Assembly: GCA_964528095.1 (NCBI GenBank) | Contig: CAZGSG010000001.1 | Span: 1-64,000, forward strand | Direction of reading: 5' to 3' | DNA: 64,000 nt | Source of the DNA: CAZGSG01 sp964528095 | GTDB lineage: Bacteria; Bacteroidota; Bacteroidia; Chitinophagales; Chitinophagaceae | In this document: positions 54,871 through 63,234 of the stretch, in pieces | Layout: each line of letters begins with the position of its first letter | Position numbering within the stretch: position 1 is the first letter of the stretch | Program-made: the position numbers and the translations under genes | The notes under the pieces: generated by a model | What the model was told of the DNA's origin: nothing | Seen by the model: the letters and a program-made list of their open reading frames with translations, nothing else | The model's database searches: none

Positions 54871-54924
54871 CTACTGCTATAAATCAGTAATGCTATAAAG
54901 GCATAACCACAACAATGGGTACGC

Positions 54925-55533
54925 TTATTTTCTTTTATTCAACCAGAAACCGAGATTGATCTGCCCCATAAAAGTTACCTGGTCTATATTTTTTCGAACA
55001 ATGTTTCCAAAATTATCCGGGTATGTTCCTTTTGTAAAAAGATAACCGAGACCCAGGTTAAGATCAAGACTGAACCGTTTGGGATAATTGCGTTGCATGC
55101 CCCATATCACACCAAATTTATTGATGGCTCTACGTTTGGCCTCGTTAAAATAGTCAGAATTGATAGCGGCTTTTGAAGATACAAACTCATATACCGGGCC
55201 TACATAATTCATACTGTTCATTTCAATTCGTTTCCCTTTTTCTTCCCGGCGACGCGCGTTAAAATAATACCTGTATTGAAGCGTAGCCGCCGGGTCAAAA
55301 TAAACGCTGCCCGTACTGCCCATACTGCTGGAGTAAGAATAAGATGCGGAAGTATTTAAAAATACCTGTCCATAGAGTGACTGTAATTTTCCGATCCGCT
55401 TTTCATAACTAAGCCCCGGATTTAAAAACGTGACCTTTGATACATCGGTGATATCACCGGTGTCTTCAGATTGAGCAAAACAGGAAACGCTGACTAAAAG
55501 AAGCAGGGGAAGAGATGACTTTAAGAGTTTCAT
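54925..55533 (-). CDS. Exported, probably outer-membrane beta-barrel protein
   Basis: The 202-residue protein has a signal peptide (MKLLKSSLPLLLLVSVSCFAQ) and alternating strands such as SLYGQVFLNTSASYSYSS, AATLQYRYYFNAR, FSLDLNLGLGYLF and VTFMGQINLGFWL, ending in KRK. This fits a small eight-strand-type barrel. Function unknown. It has its own terminator. Confidence 0.78.
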   Translation of the reverse strand: MKLLKSSLPLLLLVSVSCFAQSEDTGDITDVSKVTFLNPGLSYEKRIGKLQSLYGQVFLNTSASYSYSSSMGSTGSVYFDPAATLQYRYYFNARRREEKGKRIEMNSMNYVGPVYEFVSSKAAINSDYFNEAKRRAINKFGVIWGMQRNYPKRFSLDLNLGLGYLFTKGTYPDNFGNIVRKNIDQVTFMGQINLGFWLNKRK

Positions 55534-55869
55534 TTATTATGGCTTATTGATTATACAGGTGGTAGCACGGGTAAATTGCTTATAAATGGGTTGGCGAATT
55601 TGAATTCCCGGGTGGCGGTACTGTGTCAAAGGGTTGGTTGATCAAGATATAAACTCCGGGGTGAATTTACAAATAGCCAGACAGCAGAGTTCTTTCCGGT
55701 ATGTTAATTTTGTATTCTTCCTGGTAGCGAATGATCCGAATGTAAAATTAATAACCAGGCTACTGGTTTCAATAAGGTCCTGCTTCAATTGCGGTAAACA
55801 CTCGCTGGAGTGTTAAAAACGATGATCGGCCAGGGAAATAAAAATGATCGGGCTATTTCTTTAAAATAA
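55534..55869. other. Intergenic region without visible genes
   Basis: Frames here are short and without homology I recognise. The left part should hold the promoter of the gene at 54925 on the reverse strand. Nothing else is visible. Confidence 0.4.
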
Positions 55870-55899
55870 ATAAGCCCGGCAGTCATATGCCGGGCTTAT
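55870..55899 (-). terminator. Intrinsic terminator of the aldo/keto reductase gene
   Basis: ATAAGCCCGGCA and TGCCGGGCTTAT form a 12-bp stem with a six-base loop. On the reverse strand T-rich sequence (TTTATTTTAA) follows. Confidence 0.88.
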
Positions 55900-55924
55900 C
55901 GCTATAATCTGTACAGCTTATTTC

Positions 55925-56944
55925 TTATTTCTGCCGGTCAGCGCCTGTTCTTTCCAGCATCCATACAGGGTACTCTGAACCCAGTTTGCTGGCCGCATCC
56001 AGTTGCTTTAGTTCATCTTCTGTAAATTGTATGTCTACTGATTTGAGGTTGTCTTCCAATTGCTCCTGCTTATTAGCGCCAATGATAATGGTGGTCACCG
56101 CTTTCTGATGCAGCAACCAGGCAAGCGCCAGTTGAGCGACAGTAGCGCCTTTTGATTTGGCCATTGGTTGTAAAAGGTCAATGATGTCGAATGCGCGTTC
56201 TTTATTGATAGGAGGGAAATCAAAATTAGCGCGACGGCCACCTTCCTTGTTTTCCTCGTTACGGCTGTATTTACCACTTAACAGGCCGCCTGCTAATGGT
56301 GACCATACCATCAATCCCAGTCGTTGATCATTGAGCAAGGGAATAAGTTCGCGTTCTATATCCCTTCCTGCAATTGTATAATACGCCTGCAGTGATACGA
56401 ATTTTGCCAGCTTATTATATTCGCTGATCCCAAGCGCTTTCATAAGCTGCCAGGCGGCCATATTACTTGCGCCGATATACCGCACTTTGCCGCTACGCAC
56501 CAGGTCGTCCAACGTGCGGAGGGTTTCTTCCAGTGGTGTAAGGGCGTCGTAACTATGGATCTGGTATAGGTCTATATAATCGGTCTGCAAACGTTTCAGA
56601 CTTAATTCCACCTGTTGCAGGATATGTTTACGGGTAAGGCCGCTATCATTGGGTTTGTCGCCCATTTTACCACGCACTTTTGTTGCGAGTACCAGGTCAT
56701 CACGATGCAGGCCCAGGTTGCGGATCGCCTGGCCGGTAAGTTCTTCGCTCCAGCCCTCGGAGTATACATTGGCGGTGTCAATAAAATTAATACCGGCATC
56801 TACGGATCGTTTCACGAGCGCATCTACAGGAGCCTGTTCTAAACTACCGATCGCTTTAAACATTCCCTTACCACCAAATGTCATGGTTCCAAGACAGAGT
56901 TCGGATACTTTGAGGCCTGTATTTCCAAGAAGATTGTATTTCAT
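55925..56944 (-). CDS. Aldo/keto reductase
   Basis: The 339-residue NADPH-dependent enzyme starts MKYNLLGNTGLKVSELCLGTMTFG. It has the catalytic set Asp and Tyr in DTANVYSEGWSEE (residues about 56-68), Lys in LVLATKVRG near 89, and His in LYQIHSYD near 131. IIIGANKQEQLEDNL near 290 is the coenzyme-binding end. It reduces aldehydes or ketones; the substrate is unknown. It is a single gene with its own terminator. Confidence 0.94.
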   Translation of the reverse strand: MKYNLLGNTGLKVSELCLGTMTFGGKGMFKAIGSLEQAPVDALVKRSVDAGINFIDTANVYSEGWSEELTGQAIRNLGLHRDDLVLATKVRGKMGDKPNDSGLTRKHILQQVELSLKRLQTDYIDLYQIHSYDALTPLEETLRTLDDLVRSGKVRYIGASNMAAWQLMKALGISEYNKLAKFVSLQAYYTIAGRDIERELIPLLNDQRLGLMVWSPLAGGLLSGKYSRNEENKEGGRRANFDFPPINKERAFDIIDLLQPMAKSKGATVAQLALAWLLHQKAVTTIIIGANKQEQLEDNLKSVDIQFTEDELKQLDAASKLGSEYPVWMLERTGADRQK

Positions 56945-57504
56945 GTAAATGATTGTTTGTTGTTTTTGAAAAAGTATGCAGGGTCAGCAGATTAAAACGT
57001 TTCAATGGTTTCAAAGGTTCTTTGGAACGTGATTTTTTCCTGGTCAGCGATCATTATGATCTTAATTTTTTGCCTAACCCTACCGGATAACAAAGCTAAT
57101 AGGCTAATATATAGGTTGTTTATCGGCCGGGATGTTAATTTATTAGTAGAGTTTATCTCAACAGTATTTCTTCATTAAATGACCAGCTTTACCAGTGGGT
57201 TTCCAAAATAAACTGGTAGTTCATCTATTCCGATAGGGATTTCCACGGAGCTATCAGTGAAAATGAGCGAAGGAAAAACTTAGCTATTTGCACTGGGTTG
57301 AGCGAAGGAGTATTTCATTCGTGAAAACAGGCAGTTACTTCATACCCCTGTTAAAAACACTTTTGCGAAGGCTTCCGGTAAAATGCAGAGAAAGGCTCCG
57401 GGCTATGATTCAAAAGAAATCCGGCAATCTCTACATGATTTAACATCTATCTTAAATAACACCGCCTATAATTTTTTAATTTAGAAAATTAATTTCCGTC
57501 CGTC
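56945..57504 (+). other. 560-base intergenic region holding repeat copy 2
   Basis: No gene is visible on either strand. The left part should hold the promoter of the aldo/keto reductase gene, and the right part that of the membrane AraC gene. The centre carries the second copy of the dispersed repeat at 57165-57334. Confidence 0.5.
57165..57334 (+). repeat. Dispersed non-coding repeat, copy 2
   Basis: This copy of about 170 bases has the same orientation as 13851-14018. TACCAGT at 57189-57195 pairs perfectly with ACTGGTA at 57212-57218; copy 1 has changed bases on both arms but still pairs over most of the stem. The second conserved stem AGCTA/TAGCT encloses the GAGCGAAGGA motif, which recurs 30 bases later. 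Confidence 0.75.
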
Positions 57505-58650
57505 ATGAAGGATTTTCTTTATACCATTATACTGCTTGGCGCAATACAGGGTATTATCATATGCAGCGCGCTTTTTTTGTCTCGCAGGCGAACCTTGTCT
57601 ACCCGCCTGCTGGCAGGCATTATCGGGTTGATTACCTTGCCGGGAATTCACCTTTATTTTCATTACGCCGGCCTCTTTGATACCAACGAACTGGTACTGT
57701 TCATTCATGATATAGTACCGATGGTGGTCATCATGCCGCTGGGACCACTCATTTATTTTTATATCCGGTCGTTGCTGGAGCCTGAATTTAAGCTCGGCTC
57801 TAAACAACGCTTGCATTTTATTCCTGTGGTGATTGACCTGCTTCCCAAACTGGGAGCGCTGGAATTTTATTTTGGTAGTTGGCTGGGCTGGGCTCCAAGC
57901 AACAGGGATCAGCTGGCCGGAGTCGTCGAAATACACTGTCATGACTCAGATATTCCCGGATGGATCTACATGACAATTTATGAGCTGCTGGCCGCGGGTT
58001 ATCTCCACGCGTACATGAAAAAGCAAACCGCCCAGTCGCCGGCAGCGATCACTCGCTGGTTACAATTGTTCATCCGTTTATTCATTGCATTTCAATTGAT
58101 CTGGCTGGTATTCCTGGTGCCATACATACTGCCAGCTTATTCGGGCTGGCTGATGGGGGTAGTAGACTGGTTTCCTGTATATATCCCGATGTCGATACTT
58201 ATTTACTGGCTCGGTATTAAAGGATACCTGGTAGCCAGTTCAATGAAAGGGGATGATAAAAAAACCTCCCCGCTCTTACCCGGGCCACTGGTCAGCGAAG
58301 CACTGGGCCTTTTAAAAAGATCGATGGAAGAGGACCGCTTATACCTGAACCCGGCATTGAACCTGGAAAAACTGTCTCAGCATACCGGCCTCACCCCAAA
58401 GAATATTTCCGCTGTACTCAATCAATATATGGAAACAAGTTTCAATACATTTATCAATCAATACCGTGTGCAGGAATTCAAATCCCGGCTTTCACGACCA
58501 GGCGGAGAACATCTAACGATTGTCGGACTGGCAATGGAATGCGGATTTAATTCGCCCGCCACTTTTCAGCGAACGTTTAAACAATACACGGGTCTTTCTC
58601 CATCGGCTTTCCGCAAAACGCTTGAAAACTCCGGATTAAGCGTGGAGTAG
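57505..58650 (+). CDS. Membrane-anchored AraC family regulator
   Basis: The 381-residue protein has about seven hydrophobic segments in its first 245 residues (for example DFLYTIILLGAIQGIIICSALFL and WLQLFIRLFIAFQLIWLVFLV). A C-terminal AraC DNA-binding domain follows (LNLEKLSQHTGLTPKNISAVLNQYMETSFNTF and LTIVGLAMECGFNSPATFQRTFKQYTGLSPSAF). The membrane domain probably senses a signal directly. A perfect 30-bp palindrome begins at its last base, between it and the S41 protease gene. Confidence 0.92.
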   Translation: MKDFLYTIILLGAIQGIIICSALFLSRRRTLSTRLLAGIIGLITLPGIHLYFHYAGLFDTNELVLFIHDIVPMVVIMPLGPLIYFYIRSLLEPEFKLGSKQRLHFIPVVIDLLPKLGALEFYFGSWLGWAPSNRDQLAGVVEIHCHDSDIPGWIYMTIYELLAAGYLHAYMKKQTAQSPAAITRWLQLFIRLFIAFQLIWLVFLVPYILPAYSGWLMGVVDWFPVYIPMSILIYWLGIKGYLVASSMKGDDKKTSPLLPGPLVSEALGLLKRSMEEDRLYLNPALNLEKLSQHTGLTPKNISAVLNQYMETSFNTFINQYRVQEFKSRLSRPGGEHLTIVGLAMECGFNSPATFQRTFKQYTGLSPSAFRKTLENSGLSVE

Positions 58651-58679
58651 TTTCGCTCAAATCCGGATTTGAGCGAAAC
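58650..58679 (+). promoter_or_regulatory. Perfect 30-bp palindrome between regulator and S41 protease genes
   Basis: The half-site GTTTCGCTCAAATCC at 58650-58664 is followed directly by its exact reverse complement at 58665-58679, with no loop. The first base is the last base of the AraC stop codon. It ends 46 bases ahead of the protease ATG. It could be the operator for the adjacent AraC regulator or a transcription-terminating stem, although no T-tract follows. Confidence 0.7.
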
Positions 58680-58725
58680 CGGGTTTGCCAACTTATCTTA
58701 TTCGATAGAAGTTTGTCAAAAAAAG

Positions 58726-60222
58726 ATGCGAATCAATATTATTTTCTTTTTGTTGTTTTTGCTGTTGAATTCTCTTCCGGTCAATGCCCAGTCGCTGGCG
58801 GAAAAACGAATACTGCAACCCGCTGCCATGCAGGAGGATTTTAACTACCTGCGTAAAATGCTGGAGACAACCCACCCAGGTTTGTATAAGCATCATAGCC
58901 GGGAAGCCATGCAATACAAAATGGATAGCCTGGGCCGCCAGCTTACAGCACCGCTGGCTTTTATTGAGTTTTATAAAAAAATCGCTTACCTCATTGCGGA
59001 GGTCCGCTGTGAGCATACCTATTGCAATTATGGACAGGGGTTTGATAAACTATTGAAAAGCGCGAAGGTGTTGCCACTGCAACTGCATTTTATGGCAGGA
59101 AGGGCATATGTTGTGGTAAACTGTACGGACGACACGGATATACAACTGGGCGATGAACTGCTGACGATCAATCAGCACCCGATAGACAGCATCCTAAAAG
59201 TACTGTACCAGTATCTTCCTGCTGACGGGTATATGCTGTCTTCAAAAGAACAGGAAATGAGCGGCATGAAATTTAATATCTGGTATTACCTGTTTATCGG
59301 GCAGCCAGCCATATATGAAGTGACTCTCCGGAATAAAGCGGGCCAGTTAGTAGAAAAAAAATGGAAAAAGCCTCCAACTATACAGGAATGCAATAAGCTG
59401 GCGGTAAAAAATCCTGTTAACAAAAAAATACTTGAAACAAGTAAGGCAAATCAGGAAAAACTAAAACAACCGTTACGATTAGAATTGATGCCAGGGAAGA
59501 ACACAGCTGTGCTAACAGTGCAAAGCTTCAGTGTAGACAAAGAGGGGTTTATTTTAAAAATGAGTAATTTTTTTGACACCCTGTCCACCCAAAAAATCAG
59601 CAATCTGCTCATTGATGTAAGCTTTAACGGAGGTGGTGAAGAAGAGCTGGCTGCGGAATTGGTAAGTTATTTTATCAGTCAACCTACCCGGTTTATCGAA
59701 AGAGAATACCTGCTTACCGACAGCGATGCGCATTTTGCGATCAGCAATATCCCCGATGATGCACGGAAGAATAAATATGAATTTATTTCCCCATTGAGCG
59801 ATGGCATTAGTGAAGTAAAGATTTCAAAATATTCGCAGGAATTAAAGACAATGCAGCCAAAACCAAACCGGTTTAAAGGAAAAGTTTTTATATACGTGAA
59901 TGGCAAAACCTCTTCAGCTGCATCTACGTTTGCGGCTGTGATGAAAAGTAATGCGCTTGCTACTATTGTTGGCGAAGAAACCGCCGGATCGTATACGGGC
60001 GGTGGTACTGTGATCGGCCTCGATCTGAAACTGCCTAATTCAACCATCACGGCACATACTTCCATCGTATACCAGGTATTCGCGACAAGTGGCGCTGATG
60101 GTAACAGGGGAGTGCTGCCCGATTATCCTTATATGCCCTCATTGGATGAGCTGATCAATGGCAATACAAGCTGGAGAGATTATATTATTGACATTATAAG
60201 CAGGAATAAAAACGGACTCTGA
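58726..60222 (+). CDS. Exported S41 family (tail-specific) peptidase
   Basis: ATG at 58726 gives the signal peptide MRINIIFFLLFLLLNSLPVNAQ. The 498-residue protein has a PDZ-like middle region (DIQLGDELLTINQHPIDSI near 140) and the S41 catalytic core: LIDVSFNGGGEEELAAELVSYF near 295, IYVNGKTSSAASTFAAVMKSN with nucleophile Ser near 393, and IVGEETAGSYTGGG. It is a serine protease acting in the periplasm or envelope. It lies directly after the membrane AraC gene and palindrome, which probably govern it. Confidence 0.92.
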   Translation: MRINIIFFLLFLLLNSLPVNAQSLAEKRILQPAAMQEDFNYLRKMLETTHPGLYKHHSREAMQYKMDSLGRQLTAPLAFIEFYKKIAYLIAEVRCEHTYCNYGQGFDKLLKSAKVLPLQLHFMAGRAYVVVNCTDDTDIQLGDELLTINQHPIDSILKVLYQYLPADGYMLSSKEQEMSGMKFNIWYYLFIGQPAIYEVTLRNKAGQLVEKKWKKPPTIQECNKLAVKNPVNKKILETSKANQEKLKQPLRLELMPGKNTAVLTVQSFSVDKEGFILKMSNFFDTLSTQKISNLLIDVSFNGGGEEELAAELVSYFISQPTRFIEREYLLTDSDAHFAISNIPDDARKNKYEFISPLSDGISEVKISKYSQELKTMQPKPNRFKGKVFIYVNGKTSSAASTFAAVMKSNALATIVGEETAGSYTGGGTVIGLDLKLPNSTITAHTSIVYQVFATSGADGNRGVLPDYPYMPSLDELINGNTSWRDYIIDIISRNKNGL

Positions 60223-60300
60223 GAAAACAAACATAGCATTAAACAATACAGAAGGAATGCCGGTTTAACCATTCAAAATTCACAGCAACCCTGGCCCGCA

Positions 60301-60753
60301 TCAGAATTTTTCCAGCACGATCGTATATCGAACTGGCAGATCAACTGATAATAAATTTGGTGAAGGTCTATTGATGATAGAAGGCTTGCAGGGAGCGACC
60401 GATTGAATCAAACAGGCACCGAGCATGATTTGCATCAGCTTTCCCCAATCATCTTCCAGGGCGTCTGTGGTCGCAAATGTTCCAAAAGAAAGATCGGTTG
60501 AATTCTTCAATTGAAAGGTTCCCCCCGTGATCATATTCCTGGTAGTTCTTCCGGAGAAACTATTTCCTGAAAATACGATGTATACCTTGCCCTCATCACC
60601 TGCAGGGGGGAGAAATATCTGGGAACTTGTCTTGTCCTTTACAGAGACCATTTTCCAGCGGCCTTCGATCTCAGAAGGGGGTACATTGTTATCACGGCGA
60701 CAGTTGCTGAACAAGAGCACTAAAAAGCTGCCATATAGAAGAAACCTGCTCAT
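60301..60753 (-). CDS. Small lipoprotein, lipocalin/META-like
   Basis: The 150-residue protein has a lipoprotein signal (MSRFLLYGSFLVLLFSNCRRD, lipobox FSNC). Then comes EIEGRWKMVSVKDKTSSQIF, the typical start of lipocalin-like or META domain lipoproteins, and strands such as GKVYIVFSGNSFSGRT and YTIVLEKF. Two cysteines (GACLIQSVAPC) may form a disulfide. Function unknown. A perfect 20-bp palindrome sits five bases upstream of its ATG. Confidence 0.78.
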   Translation of the reverse strand: MSRFLLYGSFLVLLFSNCRRDNNVPPSEIEGRWKMVSVKDKTSSQIFLPPAGDEGKVYIVFSGNSFSGRTTRNMITGGTFQLKNSTDLSFGTFATTDALEDDWGKLMQIMLGACLIQSVAPCKPSIINRPSPNLLSVDLPVRYTIVLEKF

Positions 60754-60757
60754 GGTA

Positions 60758-60777
60758 TGTCATTTTGCAAAATGACA
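60758..60777 (-). promoter_or_regulatory. Perfect 20-bp palindrome ahead of the lipoprotein gene
   Basis: The half-site TGTCATTTTG is followed directly by its reverse complement CAAAATGACA. The element ends five bases upstream of the reverse-strand ATG at 60753. A partial half-site, AAAATGAC, follows at 60782-60789. It looks like a dimeric repressor operator overlapping the translation start region. Confidence 0.65.
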
Positions 60778-60837
60778 AGGTAAAATGACCGTTCGTTGCA
60801 GGCGGCCTGATCAATTTCTTGCACTTGCCCGCCTGTA

Positions 60838-61482
60838 CTAAGGTAAAACCCTGGGCCGCCTTGCCAGGTTAATCCCCACAATTAATATCCAGGCAACGAT
60901 ACTGATCACAAAAAGACGAAGCCCCTGCAGGTCGTTCACGGCTACGCCAAATATAAAAATACCGGCTGAGCCAAGTGACAATACAATGCCCAGCCAGCCG
61001 ATCCATGCAGCCATTTTTTTCGTGCTTAAAATTGAAACGGACCAGCATAACATGGCCAAACAGAACGTACCGGTATATACATAATCGAATGCGTGATTCA
61101 CGGCAAAACCATATCGCAGGATCGGCTTGATTGATTCAAGGGTTGCCGGGCTTGCATCTTTATAATGCTGAAGATATATCGGCAATGCGAGGCCATTTGT
61201 TGAAGCAGCAATCAGGACAGCTACCATGCCAATTGAGACCATTGCGAAACCAAGCATCGGCCAAAAATGATCAGTGCCTATTTTTCGGGTAAGCCCCCAA
61301 AAACCTATCCATCCAAAAGGTAGCGACAGGATAGCGATAGCATGTGTGATCATGATCATGCCGGAAATCCTGATCAGGTATTCAATATTACCACCTGCAG
61401 GATGTAGCACCATGGTAAAAACTAAAAGTATCGTAAAAATGATAAGCGCCAGCCCTGCTTTTTTCTCAAATAAATTGTTCAT
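60838..61482 (-). CDS. Six-helix integral membrane protein of unknown function
   Basis: The 214-residue protein has about six hydrophobic helices (for example AGLALIIFTILLVFTMVLHPA, GMIMITHAIAILSLPFGWIGFWGL and LFVISIVAWILIVGINLA). It resembles small membrane proteins of the DUF4386/DoxX-like size class, but I do not recognise it firmly. It lies 44 bases downstream of a Crp/Fnr gene on the same strand, so the two are probably co-transcribed. Confidence 0.78.
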   Translation of the reverse strand: MNNLFEKKAGLALIIFTILLVFTMVLHPAGGNIEYLIRISGMIMITHAIAILSLPFGWIGFWGLTRKIGTDHFWPMLGFAMVSIGMVAVLIAASTNGLALPIYLQHYKDASPATLESIKPILRYGFAVNHAFDYVYTGTFCLAMLCWSVSILSTKKMAAWIGWLGIVLSLGSAGIFIFGVAVNDLQGLRLFVISIVAWILIVGINLARRPRVLP

Positions 61483-61526
61483 GCCGCAAACATAAACGGG
61501 CCTGTTGAATCATGCCTTGACGAAAA

Positions 61527-62090
61527 TCAAGAACTGATTTTTTTCCTGATACGACTCAGGGTTTCCGGTGTCATACCGAGGTAAGAAGCGATATACTTCA
61601 ATGGAAATTTTTGCAGCAGTATCGGTTTATTGGTCAGTAGCAATTCATATTTTTCTTCAGGCGAAAGCCGGTTATGCTGATAATCCTGGTTCTGCAAAGC
61701 CTGCTCGAAAATCGTACCCAGCCGGAAAAACACATTGGAGATTTTTACCAGTTCATGAAAGTCGGCCGCACTCAGAGAAAATATATCGCTTTCCTCGACG
61801 GCCTGGATCACCGCGGTAGACGGTTGCTGGCTGATAAAACTTTTATACTCGAATAACCAGTCGTTTTCTACAAACAGGTTAATTGTTGCTTCAATACCAT
61901 TGTCCTGTACAACATAGTGCCTGAATGCTCCGCGGTTGACAAAATAAAAATCACGACAGACCTGGCCTTCTTTTATCAGCAATTCATCTTTCGCTATAAC
62001 GGTGTGCTTCAGCCGGTCTAAAACAAAGCTTATCTGCTGATCTGAAAACGGCCCAAACCGTTGGAGAGAATTGGTGACAGGAGCATACAT
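61527..62090 (-). CDS. Crp/Fnr family transcriptional regulator
   Basis: The 187-residue protein has a cyclic-nucleotide-binding-like domain (KDELLIKEGQVCRDFYFVNRGAFRHYVVQDNGIEATINLFVEND, residues 34-77). A C-terminal helix-turn-helix ends the protein (FPLKYIASYLGMTPETLSRIRKKIS). It is of the same subtype as the regulator at 30793 but clearly diverged. The membrane protein gene lies 44 bases downstream and is a likely target or operon partner. Confidence 0.9.
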   Translation of the reverse strand: MYAPVTNSLQRFGPFSDQQISFVLDRLKHTVIAKDELLIKEGQVCRDFYFVNRGAFRHYVVQDNGIEATINLFVENDWLFEYKSFISQQPSTAVIQAVEESDIFSLSAADFHELVKISNVFFRLGTIFEQALQNQDYQHNRLSPEEKYELLLTNKPILLQKFPLKYIASYLGMTPETLSRIRKKISS

Positions 62091-62144
62091 TATTAAATAT
62101 AAAAAGAATCAATGGGACTTGCCTCCCGGAGTTTCCCATTTAAG

Positions 62145-62235
62145 GCAATCAGCCGAAAATTAATTAAAAAATCAAAATGCAAAACAAACCCCGGCTTTCG
62201 GAGTGTCTTTTTAATTTTTAATTTTGCATTTTTAA
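62145..62235 (-). repeat. AT-rich inverted repeat after the terpenoid operon
   Basis: AATTAATTAAAAAATCAAAATGCAAAA near 62157 (arm read in parts) is nearly complementary to TTTTGCATTTTTAATTAATT near 62220-62239. A short GC-rich centre (CCCCGGCTTTCGGAG) lies between. It sits just past the stop codon of the class I isoprenoid gene, so it could act as that operon's terminator. Confidence 0.5.
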
Positions 62236-63234
62236 TTAATTATACCATTGCCATAAAGAAGCCCCGATAAGCCCCATAACATGTTGCTCTGTACTTTTGG
62301 GAATATCCATTCGGGCCACAGCTTTTACCAGGTTCTGAATGATCTGTTTTGCTGTTTTCTGTGCATGTAACTGCCCTTCCCATATTTTTAATAAACGATT
62401 ATCAGTAAACGCGTCACGCTGTTGTAAAAAAATACGGGGGTCCCCGGAAGCGGCCAACATTAAAAATATATTCCACCTTCCTGCATCCAGGTCAGCCCAG
62501 AGATCCTTTGCATCGTCAATCAGCCAATAACAATTTCCTAATGCCTGTCCAGCCCGGCGCATATTTTTTAGTACAAGCGGATCTTTTATTCCTGCCTTGC
62601 GACTGGTCATTTCGGCCATTAATCGGAACGGCTCAGCCGATTTAAGATAAAGCGCTTTTTTTATTTGTGGCAGATTGGCTTCGGCAGAGAGTGAAGCGGA
62701 AGAAATAAAGATCTCTGCGGCAAACATTTTTTTGATAGTCTTTGAAAGTATTCCTGTTTTCTTTTCATTAGTGATCTCCGGGTCATGCAATATGCTGGCG
62801 GCAAGACTACTTAATAATGCTTCTACCGGTGTAGAAGGAGCATTGCCTGATTTTTTACCACTTATAAATGTCTGGAAGACTTCCAGTGAAGCTGCTTTAG
62901 TGGCACCATCCATTTCATCGCATACATAATCGAACAGGCTGATGCCTAAATTAAATCGTCCGCACCATTCTGCAGCATTGCCTGTCAATACAAAAGGAGA
63001 GCCTAGCATTTCTGCCAGTAGATTACCGGTCATTACACCAAACCCATATACGGAATCCAATAGTTTTTTTTCAAGAGCCGGAGAATGATCGATTGATTGG
63101 CCGGCCAGCGCATCGTTGAATAATATTTTTTCACGGAGGCCCGTATATTCTTTTAAATATTTTTCCGGCTGGGGCAGGCCGGCTTTTCCCCAGGTATCAA
63201 AAAACGCGGCTTGAAAATGGCTATGCCAATGCAT
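62236..63234 (-). CDS. Class I isoprenoid synthase-fold protein
   Basis: The 332-residue all-helical protein carries two acidic motifs like those that bind the Mg-diphosphate in class I terpenoid enzymes. The first is FDYVCDEMDG near residue 101, and the second is WLIDDAKDLWADLDAGRWN near residue 238 (DDxxD form). Flanking helices (ALYLKSAEPFRLMAEMTSRKAG) are compatible with a prenyl-synthase fold. It may be a terpene synthase or prenyl diphosphate synthase relative; product unknown. Its ATG overlaps the stop of the upstream cyclase-like gene as TAATG at 63236-63232, so the two are translationally coupled. Confidence 0.75.
   Translation of the reverse strand: MHWHSHFQAAFFDTWGKAGLPQPEKYLKEYTGLREKILFNDALAGQSIDHSPALEKKLLDSVYGFGVMTGNLLAEMLGSPFVLTGNAAEWCGRFNLGISLFDYVCDEMDGATKAASLEVFQTFISGKKSGNAPSTPVEALLSSLAASILHDPEITNEKKTGILSKTIKKMFAAEIFISSASLSAEANLPQIKKALYLKSAEPFRLMAEMTSRKAGIKDPLVLKNMRRAGQALGNCYWLIDDAKDLWADLDAGRWNIFLMLAASGDPRIFLQQRDAFTDNRLLKIWEGQLHAQKTAKQIIQNLVKAVARMDIPKSTEQHVMGLIGASLWQWYN

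Noticed and set aside
55634..55816. 60-codon forward frame in an intergenic gap
   Set aside because: No supporting motif or neighbour relation; chance frame.
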